The position numbers were made by a program, and so were the translations under genes. The notes below the pieces were generated by a model. The model searched no databases. It had not been told where the DNA came from and was given only the letters and a program-made list of their open reading frames with translations. A DNA stretch of 64,000 bases from the NCBI GenBank assembly GCA_050259615.1, contig JBLNAZ010000170.1, positions 57,751 to 121,750 of the forward strand, written 5' to 3'. This document shows, piece by piece, positions 54,457-62,615 of the stretch. Source of the stretch: JAAXKN01 sp050259615. Lineage in GTDB: Bacteria > Bacteroidota > Ignavibacteria > Ignavibacteriales > SURF-24. The number at the start of each line of letters is the position of its first letter. Positions within the stretch are counted from its first letter, which is position 1.

Positions 54457-55514
54457 GATGTATACTTTTCTAAGAATGGTTTAAATTTTTCTATTACCTG
54501 ATTAAAAGTGACGTCATTTAAGGTGTTGTTTTCAGTAATGACACACTCGAAGTCCGACCTGTAGGGCGTCCAGATCATATCTTTTGTATTATAGTGGACA
54601 TACATGCCGAATACGGGCACCTGAAAAGCCGAGGCCAGGTGCACAGCCATTGTGTCCGGAGTATAGAGCATATCAAGCTTAGAAACTGCACAGGCAAATT
54701 CATCAAATGACGGACTGTAGAAAATATTATCTTCCGATCCGTTATTTATCTGAAGCGCCTGCTGGGCCTCTTTTTCCGAGCACAGTAAAAGAACTTGAAT
54801 GTCGTAACTTTCTAAAAAGCCGATAAGCAGCCTGTAATTATCCACACCCCAGAACCTTGCCGGGCTGCCGGCTGAAATATTTATGCCCAGGAGAAATTTT
54901 TTCTCGGGGAATTTATTTTTCAGTACTTCTTCAACTTTCTTAACCGATTGGGGTTTGGGGAAATAATTTACATTTATTTCCTCTTTACAGACCTTTAGAT
55001 TAAACAGTTCAGCAAGAGACATTACGCGGTCAATTACGTGAAAAGTCCCTGCGTCCGGCTTTTCAATGGTTTTTGTATAGACCTGTTCATTGCCTTTCTT
55101 TAAGCCGAACTTGTTAGGGGTTTGTGCCATTGCAAGAAGATAGGTTACGGTTGTAGAAACATCATCATGCAGATCTATAATGGCATCAAAGTTTTCTGCT
55201 TTTATAAAATTCAGTATTTCAATAAAGCCCTTAAACCCTTTACGAAAAACGATTACCTTATCCACGTTTGGATTATTGCTGAAGACAAAAGAATTATTCT
55301 TATCAGCCAGCACATAAACCCTGCATTTAATCTGGCGCTTTACTTCCTGAAGAAGGGGAGTTGTAACCAGGGCATCCCCGATTCTGTTCAGACGGATAAA
55401 AAGTATCTTTGAGTCTTCGCTAAATAAAGGCTGTTCCTTGCCGCTGCTGCCCAGTTTTAAGGAAAGTAAAATCTTCAGGAAAATATTTTTTACGAATAAT
55501 TCAATTTTCTTCAT
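54453..55514 (-). CDS. Glycosyltransferase family 9 (heptosyltransferase-like)
   Basis: 353 aa. It has the N-terminal ILFIRLNRIGDALVTTPLLQ, a middle YFPKPQSVKKVEEVLK, LLGINISAGSPARFWGVDNY and the donor-site TPDTMAVHLASAFQVPVFGM. It is the middle of three consecutive GT9 genes and probably builds successive residues of an LPS core or surface glycan. The start of this gene overlaps the end of the preceding GT9 gene by 14 bases. Confidence 0.9.
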   Translation of the reverse strand: MKKIELFVKNIFLKILLSLKLGSSGKEQPLFSEDSKILFIRLNRIGDALVTTPLLQEVKRQIKCRVYVLADKNNSFVFSNNPNVDKVIVFRKGFKGFIEILNFIKAENFDAIIDLHDDVSTTVTYLLAMAQTPNKFGLKKGNEQVYTKTIEKPDAGTFHVIDRVMSLAELFNLKVCKEEINVNYFPKPQSVKKVEEVLKNKFPEKKFLLGINISAGSPARFWGVDNYRLLIGFLESYDIQVLLLCSEKEAQQALQINNGSEDNIFYSPSFDEFACAVSKLDMLYTPDTMAVHLASAFQVPVFGMYVHYNTKDMIWTPYRSDFECVITENNTLNDVTFNQVIEKFKPFLEKYTS

Positions 55515-56541
55515 TTACAGGGAGTCTTAAATTATTTTTCTTAACAATCAGCATTACCTTCTCCATTACATCATCAACTGGAAGCTGAAGGAAGCATTCA
55601 TGGTTTTTAGGACATTCGAGCAGGTTACACCCTATGCAGCTTAATTCCTCCAGCCTGATCCATTCGTGCCTGTTTCCATAAGGTCCCTGCAGCCTTGGGT
55701 CGGTTGGTCCGTGCAGGCTTAAAACGGGCACTTTAAGAGCAGTGGCCATATGCATGGGGCCGCTGTCGTTGGCAACCAGGAATCGGCTTTTTGTCATCAG
55801 GGCCCCCATTTGCCGGAAGTCGGTTGCGGGAGCCATTATGGCTTCGTTTTTCATCAGCTCTTTAGTTTTAAGAGCCTCGTCTTTATCTCCGGGTCCCCAT
55901 ATGAGGAGGATTTTTGCCGAAAGTTTCTCGGCTATCGCGTCGCCTATTTCAGCGAACTTAACCGGGTCACATTTCTTTGAAGGCCAGCCGCCTGAAGGGC
56001 TGAGCCCTACAACAAAATCATTTTTCTTAAAGTTACTGCTAAAGAACTCATCTGCAAACTGTAAGTCACCTGTGCCAAGGCTGCAATGGAGCTCTTTAGA
56101 ATCTGCCGAAAGATTCAGGTTTTTTAAAAACTCAAGATGAAGGTCTGCGGCGTGAAACTTGTCTCTTTCAGAAGGCCCCTTCAGGTTATAAGCATAGGAT
56201 CTGCCTTTATAAGGGAACCCGGCCCTGTAGCGTGCGCCGCTGAAGAAAGTAATGAGTGCTGTACGTGGGTTTGTATAAAAATCCAGCACGAGGTCGTACT
56301 TTTTGCTGCGGACCTCAAGAATTGCGGACAGGCCTTTTTTTCTATCCAGAATAAGGACTTCATTTAACAGAGGAAGCCCGTTAAGGGCAGCTTTACCCGG
56401 TGCTTCTGTTAAATAATCTATTTCTGCGCCGGGAAATTCTTTTCTTAAATTGTCAAGAACAACAGTCGATAAAATTACGTCACCGATCCCCCGAAGCTTT
56501 ATGCAAAGTATTCTTTTTACTTTTCTTTTATCTATTTTCAT
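55501..56541 (-). CDS. Glycosyltransferase family 9 (heptosyltransferase-like)
   Basis: The ATG at 56541 (MKIDKRKVKRILCIKLRGIG) is preferred over one at 56595, since the extra 18 residues are not typical; this gives 346 aa. It has LCIKLRGIGDVILSTVVLDN, VGLSPSGGWPSKKCDPVKFA and VANDSGPMHMATALKVPVLS, all GT9 landmarks. A Cys-rich loop sits near the C-terminus (CIGCNLLECPKNHEC), resembling that of the third GT9. It is the first gene of the five-gene minus-strand operon. Confidence 0.9.
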   Translation of the reverse strand: MKIDKRKVKRILCIKLRGIGDVILSTVVLDNLRKEFPGAEIDYLTEAPGKAALNGLPLLNEVLILDRKKGLSAILEVRSKKYDLVLDFYTNPRTALITFFSGARYRAGFPYKGRSYAYNLKGPSERDKFHAADLHLEFLKNLNLSADSKELHCSLGTGDLQFADEFFSSNFKKNDFVVGLSPSGGWPSKKCDPVKFAEIGDAIAEKLSAKILLIWGPGDKDEALKTKELMKNEAIMAPATDFRQMGALMTKSRFLVANDSGPMHMATALKVPVLSLHGPTDPRLQGPYGNRHEWIRLEELSCIGCNLLECPKNHECFLQLPVDDVMEKVMLIVKKNNLRLPVNEEN

Positions 56542-56679
56542 CCTCAAAAATAGAGAAAAAACAAACTTTTGGCAAAGGTAAAATTTAAACGTCAAGATGC
56601 AGTAATTACCTTAAGAAAACAGCCTGAAATTATATATATTTAAGGCAAGGTTCTAATATTTTAACGAAAAACGAAGAAA

Positions 56680-57531
56680 ATGACTGTTTTAGAAGCAATC
56701 AGGCTGACAACTGAATTTTTTGAAAAAAAGGGGATAGAATCCCCGAGGCCAAATGCAGAACTTCTGCTGGCGCACATATTAAAATGCAAAAGGCTCGACC
56801 TTTATCTTGCTTTTGATAAGCCCTTAAAGGAAGATGAGGTGCTGCTGTACCGGGAATACCTGAAAAGAAGAGCTATGAATGAGCCTCTCCAGTATATATT
56901 AGGCGAAGTTGAGTTCTACGGAATGCCCTTTAAGGTTAATCCTTCGGTTTTAATTCCGAGGCAGGAAACTGAAATCTTAATTGATGTAATGGTAAATGTT
57001 CTTGACAAGGAGCAGGCGCTCAGCTTTCTGGATATTGGAACGGGTACGGGGAATATTCCAATTACACTGGCCAGACATTTCCAGAACTCGTCTTTTGTTA
57101 CAATGGACGTCAATGAAAGGGCTCTTAGTCTGGCAAAAGAAAATGCTGAGCTAAATAAGCTCGAAGACAAAATACAATTTGTTAAAGGCGATATACTGGA
57201 TGAGAGCTTTTTACCCGGAAAGAGTTTTGACGTTATTGTCTCTAATCCTCCATATGTTTCAATTGAAGAATACCTGGCACTCCAGCCCGAGATAACGAAA
57301 TTTGAGCCCAGGGAAGCTGTGACAGATAATGCTGACGGGTATACATTTTACAAAACCATCTCTTCACGTGCAGCTGCAATGCTGAACCCTGGAGGAAAAC
57401 TGTTTTTTGAAGTGGGGCAGGGACAGTCGGAAGCAGTAGCCGGCCTCATGAAAAATTGCGGGTTCATAAATATTACTGTTAAAAAAGATTATTTAAATAT
57501 TGAACGTGTAATTTCCGGAGAAAAAGTTTGA
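56680..57531 (+). CDS. prmC: Peptide chain release factor N5-glutamine methyltransferase
   Basis: 283 aa. N-terminal helical domain, then the SAM-binding LDIGTGTGNIPITLA and the catalytic NPPYVS motif. It methylates the GGQ glutamine of RF1/RF2. The stop TGA overlaps the next start (TTGA), coupling it to dtd. No release factor gene is in the window. Confidence 0.95.
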   Translation: MTVLEAIRLTTEFFEKKGIESPRPNAELLLAHILKCKRLDLYLAFDKPLKEDEVLLYREYLKRRAMNEPLQYILGEVEFYGMPFKVNPSVLIPRQETEILIDVMVNVLDKEQALSFLDIGTGTGNIPITLARHFQNSSFVTMDVNERALSLAKENAELNKLEDKIQFVKGDILDESFLPGKSFDVIVSNPPYVSIEEYLALQPEITKFEPREAVTDNADGYTFYKTISSRAAAMLNPGGKLFFEVGQGQSEAVAGLMKNCGFINITVKKDYLNIERVISGEKV

Positions 57532-57977
57532 GAGCTTTAGTTCAGAGAGTCTCAGAAGGCGGAGTCTTTATTAAGAGCCATAATTATTCTGCTGAAATCT
57601 CTAAGGGGATGGTTATACTGCTCGGGGTAAGGGCAAGCGATACTGAAGAGGACGTTAATTTTGTGGCAGATAAGTGCAGCAGCCTGAGAATATTTGAAGA
57701 CAGCCAGGGAAAGATGAACCTTTCCTTAAAGGATGTCGACGGCGAGGTACTCATCATATCGCAGTTCACACTCTATGGCGATGCCATGAAAGGCAACAGA
57801 CCTAACTTTACCGAGGCAGCAAAGGCTGAACAGGCTGAAGGTCTGTACCTCAAATTTATTCAGAGGGTTAAAAACAACCTTGGGGATAATAAAGTAAAAG
57901 TTGGAATTTTCGGGGCCATGATGCAGGTGAAAATAATTAACGACGGCCCTGTAACTATACTGGTCGAATCCAGGTAA
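57528..57977 (+). CDS. dtd: D-aminoacyl-tRNA deacylase
   Basis: 149 aa, the expected length. A TTG start overlapping the prmC stop gives the standard N-terminus MRALVQRVSEGGV. It has the catalytic SQFTLYGD and the Gly-cisPro NDGPVTILVES. It removes D-amino acids from mischarged tRNA. Translational coupling with prmC. Confidence 0.96.
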   Translation: MRALVQRVSEGGVFIKSHNYSAEISKGMVILLGVRASDTEEDVNFVADKCSSLRIFEDSQGKMNLSLKDVDGEVLIISQFTLYGDAMKGNRPNFTEAAKAEQAEGLYLKFIQRVKNNLGDNKVKVGIFGAMMQVKIINDGPVTILVESR

Positions 57978-58059
57978 TTGTATATAACCTGTTATTTCAT
58001 ATCTTGTCTAATAGGTGTCCGGTCTTAAAAAAACTTAAAGAAAATTATTTAGGTCAGCT

Positions 58060-58977
58060 ATGCCTGGCGATAGCCATTCAACGCTTATGATATTTATTGA
58101 CGGGGTGGGTCTGGGAAAACCAGACGCCCGTATAAACCCTTTCTTAAAGTACGGCTTTGAGACTTTTACTGAAATTTTTGGAACGGTTCCAAGCCTGGAG
58201 AGGCAGACTTTAACATCCCGGAACGGAATTTATCTTTTCCCGGCGGATGCCTGCCTTGGTGTGGAAGGGCTGCCGCAAAGCGGAACCGGACAGACAGCAA
58301 TCTTCTGCGGCTTTAATGCCCCGAAAATTTTGGGGCAGCATTTCGGTCCCTATCCTTATTCCACTCTCATTCCTCTTATTAAAGAAAAAAATATATTCAG
58401 GGAATTTCTGGATCTTAAGCTTAAAGTTAATTTCATAAATGCATATCCCCAATTATTCTTTGACTATTTAGCTTCCGGAAAGCAGAGGCTGAGCGCAACA
58501 ACCTTGTGCTGCCGGCTTAGCGGAGTAAGACTTCATGATATTGAGGACCTTATTCAGGGCAAAGCCCTTAGTGCTGAGATCGATAATTCGAGATGGATAA
58601 CAAAGCTGGGCTATGACCTTCCTCCTATTGCACCCGAAGAGGCGGCAGAAAGGCTGATTGAGATAGCGGGCTCAAATTCTTTTACATTATATGAATATTT
58701 TTTAACCGATCACCTGGGGCATGGGCGCAACGCCGACACTTTTGAAGAAACCATGCATACACTCGACAGATTCCTTCTACACATATTGAAAAAATTTCCG
58801 GAGGACATGACTTTAGTCATATGCTCTGACCACGGCAACTTGGAGGATATTTCCGTAAGGACACATACGCTTAACCCGGCTCTGACGATTACGGCAGGGA
58901 AATATGCCAAAGAACTGTCTGAAAAAATTAAAGACCTTACAGATATCAAACCGGCAATTATGGACTTATATGGATGA
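58060..58977 (+). CDS. Alkaline-phosphatase-superfamily metalloenzyme, unknown substrate
   Basis: 305 aa. The metal ligands of the superfamily are in place: FIDGVGLG (Asp14), SGTGQTAIFCG (nucleophile region), DHLGHG, CSDHGNLED and RTHTLNP. The order is that of the phosphoglycerate mutase/phosphopentomutase-like Metalloenzyme domain. It probably acts on a phosphate ester; the substrate is not evident. The gene overlaps comEC by four bases (ATGA). Confidence 0.75.
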   Translation: MPGDSHSTLMIFIDGVGLGKPDARINPFLKYGFETFTEIFGTVPSLERQTLTSRNGIYLFPADACLGVEGLPQSGTGQTAIFCGFNAPKILGQHFGPYPYSTLIPLIKEKNIFREFLDLKLKVNFINAYPQLFFDYLASGKQRLSATTLCCRLSGVRLHDIEDLIQGKALSAEIDNSRWITKLGYDLPPIAPEEAAERLIEIAGSNSFTLYEYFLTDHLGHGRNADTFEETMHTLDRFLLHILKKFPEDMTLVICSDHGNLEDISVRTHTLNPALTITAGKYAKELSEKIKDLTDIKPAIMDLYG

Positions 58978-61364
58978 AAGACTATCCGGTAATTAGAATA
59001 TGTCTGCTTTTTATGGCAGGAATTATTCTGCAAAAAATTTTTGCCATAGGTATTTCCATCCTTTTTCTTCTCCCGGCACTTTTTATCCTTATTTGCTTTC
59101 TTATTCTGACCCTGCGGAAAGATTTATATACGGTTCTTTTTATTTCCAGTTACATTGTAATATTACTTGCCGGGGCGGCAAGCTATAGCATTTACAAGCA
59201 GGAATTAAAGCCTTACCCGTTTAAGATCGCAAAGCTTAAAGATGTTTCTTTATGGGGGATGGTTGGACGTGTGGACTTAAAAAGAGATTATGAAATAAGA
59301 TTTCTGTTGGAATCAGATTCTGTCCGTTTTAACAATAAAACCAGCAGTCTTCATCTTTCCATCATCTGCCGCCTGAGGGATGAGAAGAGTCAAAGCCTGG
59401 ATTCTGTTTACCGGAAGCTAAATTCCGGGCAGTATGTATTTCTTAAGGGCACCTTGTCAAAAGGAAGAGAAAGAAGAAATCCCGGAGAATTTGATTACCA
59501 TAGTTATCTGGAAGAAAGGGGCATAAGTGCAGTACATACAGTATTCAGTACGGCTGACTTTGTTGTACTGCAAAAGGCTGAAAAAATGCCGGTTGAAGAA
59601 TTTATTTTTGGTGTAAGAAAAAGTATTGATGAAGTTTTCTATAAGTATCACACAACAAACTGTGCGTCGCTTCTGCGCGGGTTCCTGCTTGCAGACAGGA
59701 GTGAAGTTGATGAGGAAATTCAGAATGATTTTATAAATACGGGAGTGGTGCATATACTTGCAGTTTCAGGAAGCAATGTATTCCTGATGGTTCTGATTTT
59801 TACATTTGTTCTTGGCCGGTTCAATGTTGTAATACGTTCGGTTATAACTCTCGCAGGGTTATTTTTATTTTTGCTTATAACGGGATCTTCACCTTCAGTG
59901 CTGAGGGCTGTTATAATGGGAGCAGTTGGGAGCCTGCTATTTCTTACCAACAGGAGCTATAACATATTTAACCTGCTCGCAATTGCAGCGCTCATAATTC
60001 TAGCAGATTCTCCCGGCCAGTTATTTGACGCAGGATTTCAGCTTTCATTTTCTGCAGTCATTTCAATTGTTGTAATATACCCTCACCTGAAGTCTCTTCT
60101 GGACAGGATAAATATTGAATCTAAAGCAGTTTATAAGCTCCTGCTTTTCATTTCAGTTACCATTGCGGCAGAAATAGGCGTACTGCCGTTTACACTTTAC
60201 TATTTTGGGAAGGTATCGGTTGTATCGCTGCCGGCAAATCTTCTGGTTATACCTCTTTCCTTAATAATTTCAGCACTCGGAATAGCAACACTTGTACTAA
60301 GTTATTTTTCTTCCTGGCTGGCTTCGGTTTATGCATCGGTAAACAACTTATTGGCTGATTTACTGATTTATATAACACACTCTCTCGGAAATCTCAGGCA
60401 CTCATATCTTTCAATTAGGCAGTTTTCTTTAACGGACCTCATAATATCCTACAGTTTTCTGTGCGGGTATTTTGTAATTATTAAAAAGCTGGATTCCCTG
60501 AAGGCAAAAGCAGTTACCGCACTTCTTGTGGCTGTAAACTCATTTTTATTTTGTTCACTGGATGATAAAAATCTTCTGTCTGAGAATGAACTGAGTATAA
60601 TGGCAATTGACGTGGGGCAGGGGGACGCTACGCTTGTAAAGTTCCCGGACAAAACGACTGTTCTTATTGATGCAGGTGCGGTGAGCCGTTACTTCGATAA
60701 CGGTGAAAAAACAATTTATCCATTATTAAATTACCTTGGAATTGATAAAATTGATTACGGCTTTATTTCCCATGTGGACAATGACCATTATTCGGGATTT
60801 ATTTCGCTCATTAAAAAAGGCATAATAAGGAAGGTCTTTAAGCCTGCCCTGGATAAAAGATACCCCAAAGATATCAGCCTGGAACAATTTCTAAAAAACA
60901 GCAGAATTCCTCTTTTGTATTACAAAAAGGGAAGTCTCAAGTTCGGCAATGCAGCCGTGTATATTCTGAACCCTGATAAAGGGCAGAATGTCACGACCTT
61001 AAATGACCAAAGCGGGGTAATTAAAATTGTCTATGGCAATACAGCTTTTCTTTTTGAAGGGGATGCAGGGAAAACCGAAGAGAAAATAATAACAAAAAGA
61101 TATGGGGATTTCCTTAATGCCGACCTGCTGAAAATGGGGCATCATGGTAGCAGGTACAGCTCTTCTTTTGAACTTCTAAATTATGTAAGACCCAATTACG
61201 GGTTAATCAGTGCTGGCGCGCAGAACCGTTTCGGGCACCCTTCAAAAGAAACCTTGCAAAGAAGCAGGCAGTTTAACATAAGACTCCTCAGGACAGACCT
61301 GGAAGGGGCAATACTCCTCAAAAGTAACGGGTACAAAATTAAAAAAGTAAACTGGAAGAATTAA
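58974..61364 (+). CDS. comEC: ComEC/Rec2-family DNA uptake channel
   Basis: 796 aa. An N-terminal membrane region and DUF4131-like extracytoplasmic part (about 1-210) precede the competence domain (about 225-490), with LRGFLLADRSEVDEEI, HILAVSGSNVFLM and SPSVLRAVIMG. A C-terminal metallo-beta-lactamase domain follows (about 540-796), with AIDVGQGDATLVKFP, LIDAG and SHVDNDHYSG, then MGHHGSRYS. All domains are intact. It carries transforming DNA across the inner membrane. No other competence gene is adjacent. Confidence 0.94.
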   Translation: MKDYPVIRICLLFMAGIILQKIFAIGISILFLLPALFILICFLILTLRKDLYTVLFISSYIVILLAGAASYSIYKQELKPYPFKIAKLKDVSLWGMVGRVDLKRDYEIRFLLESDSVRFNNKTSSLHLSIICRLRDEKSQSLDSVYRKLNSGQYVFLKGTLSKGRERRNPGEFDYHSYLEERGISAVHTVFSTADFVVLQKAEKMPVEEFIFGVRKSIDEVFYKYHTTNCASLLRGFLLADRSEVDEEIQNDFINTGVVHILAVSGSNVFLMVLIFTFVLGRFNVVIRSVITLAGLFLFLLITGSSPSVLRAVIMGAVGSLLFLTNRSYNIFNLLAIAALIILADSPGQLFDAGFQLSFSAVISIVVIYPHLKSLLDRINIESKAVYKLLLFISVTIAAEIGVLPFTLYYFGKVSVVSLPANLLVIPLSLIISALGIATLVLSYFSSWLASVYASVNNLLADLLIYITHSLGNLRHSYLSIRQFSLTDLIISYSFLCGYFVIIKKLDSLKAKAVTALLVAVNSFLFCSLDDKNLLSENELSIMAIDVGQGDATLVKFPDKTTVLIDAGAVSRYFDNGEKTIYPLLNYLGIDKIDYGFISHVDNDHYSGFISLIKKGIIRKVFKPALDKRYPKDISLEQFLKNSRIPLLYYKKGSLKFGNAAVYILNPDKGQNVTTLNDQSGVIKIVYGNTAFLFEGDAGKTEEKIITKRYGDFLNADLLKMGHHGSRYSSSFELLNYVRPNYGLISAGAQNRFGHPSKETLQRSRQFNIRLLRTDLEGAILLKSNGYKIKKVNWKN

Positions 61365-61452
61365 TATTACCCGCGGATTAAGAACAAAATTTGTATACCA
61401 AAGTCCCTCATAAATGTTTATCTTTCCTCTTAATAAAAAATCATGCAATGTA

Positions 61453-62469
61453 ATGGAAATAAAACAAGATTACTCTTTAAGAGACTTAAATACATTTGGA
61501 ATTGAGGCCAAAGCAAAAAGATATGCTGAGGCACATACACAGGAGGGTTTAAGGGGTTTACTGGAGACGGATGAATTTCTGAAAATGCCAAGGATGATCT
61601 TAGGCGGAGGAAGCAATATCCTTTTTACAAAGGACTTTGACGGCTTTGTTGTAAGAATGCTTCTCAAGGGTATTGAGGTTCTGTATCATGATGACTCATG
61701 CGTCTACGTAAAGGCTCAGGCAGGTGAGACGTGGGACGATTTTGTTAACTTCGCGCTCAAAAATAATTATGGCGGAATTGAAAATCTTTCCCTGATTCCG
61801 GGCACTGTGGGGGCATCCCCGATACAGAACATAGGCGCCTACGGGGTTGAAATTAAAGACGTGCTTCATGAGGCTGAAGGGATAAACCTAGCCACCGGAA
61901 AAACTGAGGTATACGACAATAATTCCTGCCATTTCGGCTACAGGAGCTCAATATTTAAGAAGGAGCTTAAGAATAATTTTGTTATTACTTCTGTAACGTA
62001 CAGGCTCAGTCTTAATCCTGAAATCAACATTTCCTATGAGGCTTTGAAAAATGAGCTGGCAGGAATGACTTATGCTGAAATAAGCATACGCGATGTAAGT
62101 GCAGCTGTTAAAAAAGTAAGAAGGAGCAAGCTCCCGGATCCGAAGATACTTGGGAATGCCGGAAGCTTTTTCAAAAATCCCGAAATAGAAAAAAATAAAT
62201 TCCATGAATTAAAGGATAAATACCAGGATCTGACGGGCTTTGAAACCGCTTCCGGGAAAGTTAAAATTCCCGCCGGATGGCTTATTCAGAAAGCAGGATG
62301 GAGGGGTAAAAGGCTTGGCAATGCTGGCTCCTATGAAAAGCAGGCTCTTATTCTTGTTAACTATGGCGGAGCCTCGGGAAAAGAAGTTGTGGAGCTCTCA
62401 GGGGCCATTCAGGCTTCGGTTGAAAAGGAGTTTGGGGTCATTCTGGAAACAGAGGTGAATATTATCTGA
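61453..62469 (+). CDS. murB: UDP-N-acetylenolpyruvoylglucosamine reductase
   Basis: The ATG at 61453 (MEIKQDYSLRDLNTFGIEA) is the family-like start, giving 338 aa; an upstream ATG at 61414 adds an untypical extension. It has the FAD-binding GGGSNILFT, IPGTVGASPIQNIGAYGVEI, the Ser of NAGSFFKNP and the C-terminal EKEFGVILETEV with the catalytic Glu. It is the E. coli (type I) form, which reduces UDP-GlcNAc-enolpyruvate with NADPH in peptidoglycan synthesis. Confidence 0.95.
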   Translation: MEIKQDYSLRDLNTFGIEAKAKRYAEAHTQEGLRGLLETDEFLKMPRMILGGGSNILFTKDFDGFVVRMLLKGIEVLYHDDSCVYVKAQAGETWDDFVNFALKNNYGGIENLSLIPGTVGASPIQNIGAYGVEIKDVLHEAEGINLATGKTEVYDNNSCHFGYRSSIFKKELKNNFVITSVTYRLSLNPEINISYEALKNELAGMTYAEISIRDVSAAVKKVRRSKLPDPKILGNAGSFFKNPEIEKNKFHELKDKYQDLTGFETASGKVKIPAGWLIQKAGWRGKRLGNAGSYEKQALILVNYGGASGKEVVELSGAIQASVEKEFGVILETEVNII

Positions 62470-62615
62470 AAACCACGGGATGGAATTATTAATCTGCTTC
62501 TTAAAGCGTTGAAATTAAATAAATAATCGTTATTTTCGGGTCATAGATCAGAATAAAATTTTGCAAATTAAATTTTATTAACCGGGTATTCATTTTTTTA
62601 AGTTGGGAGACAAAT

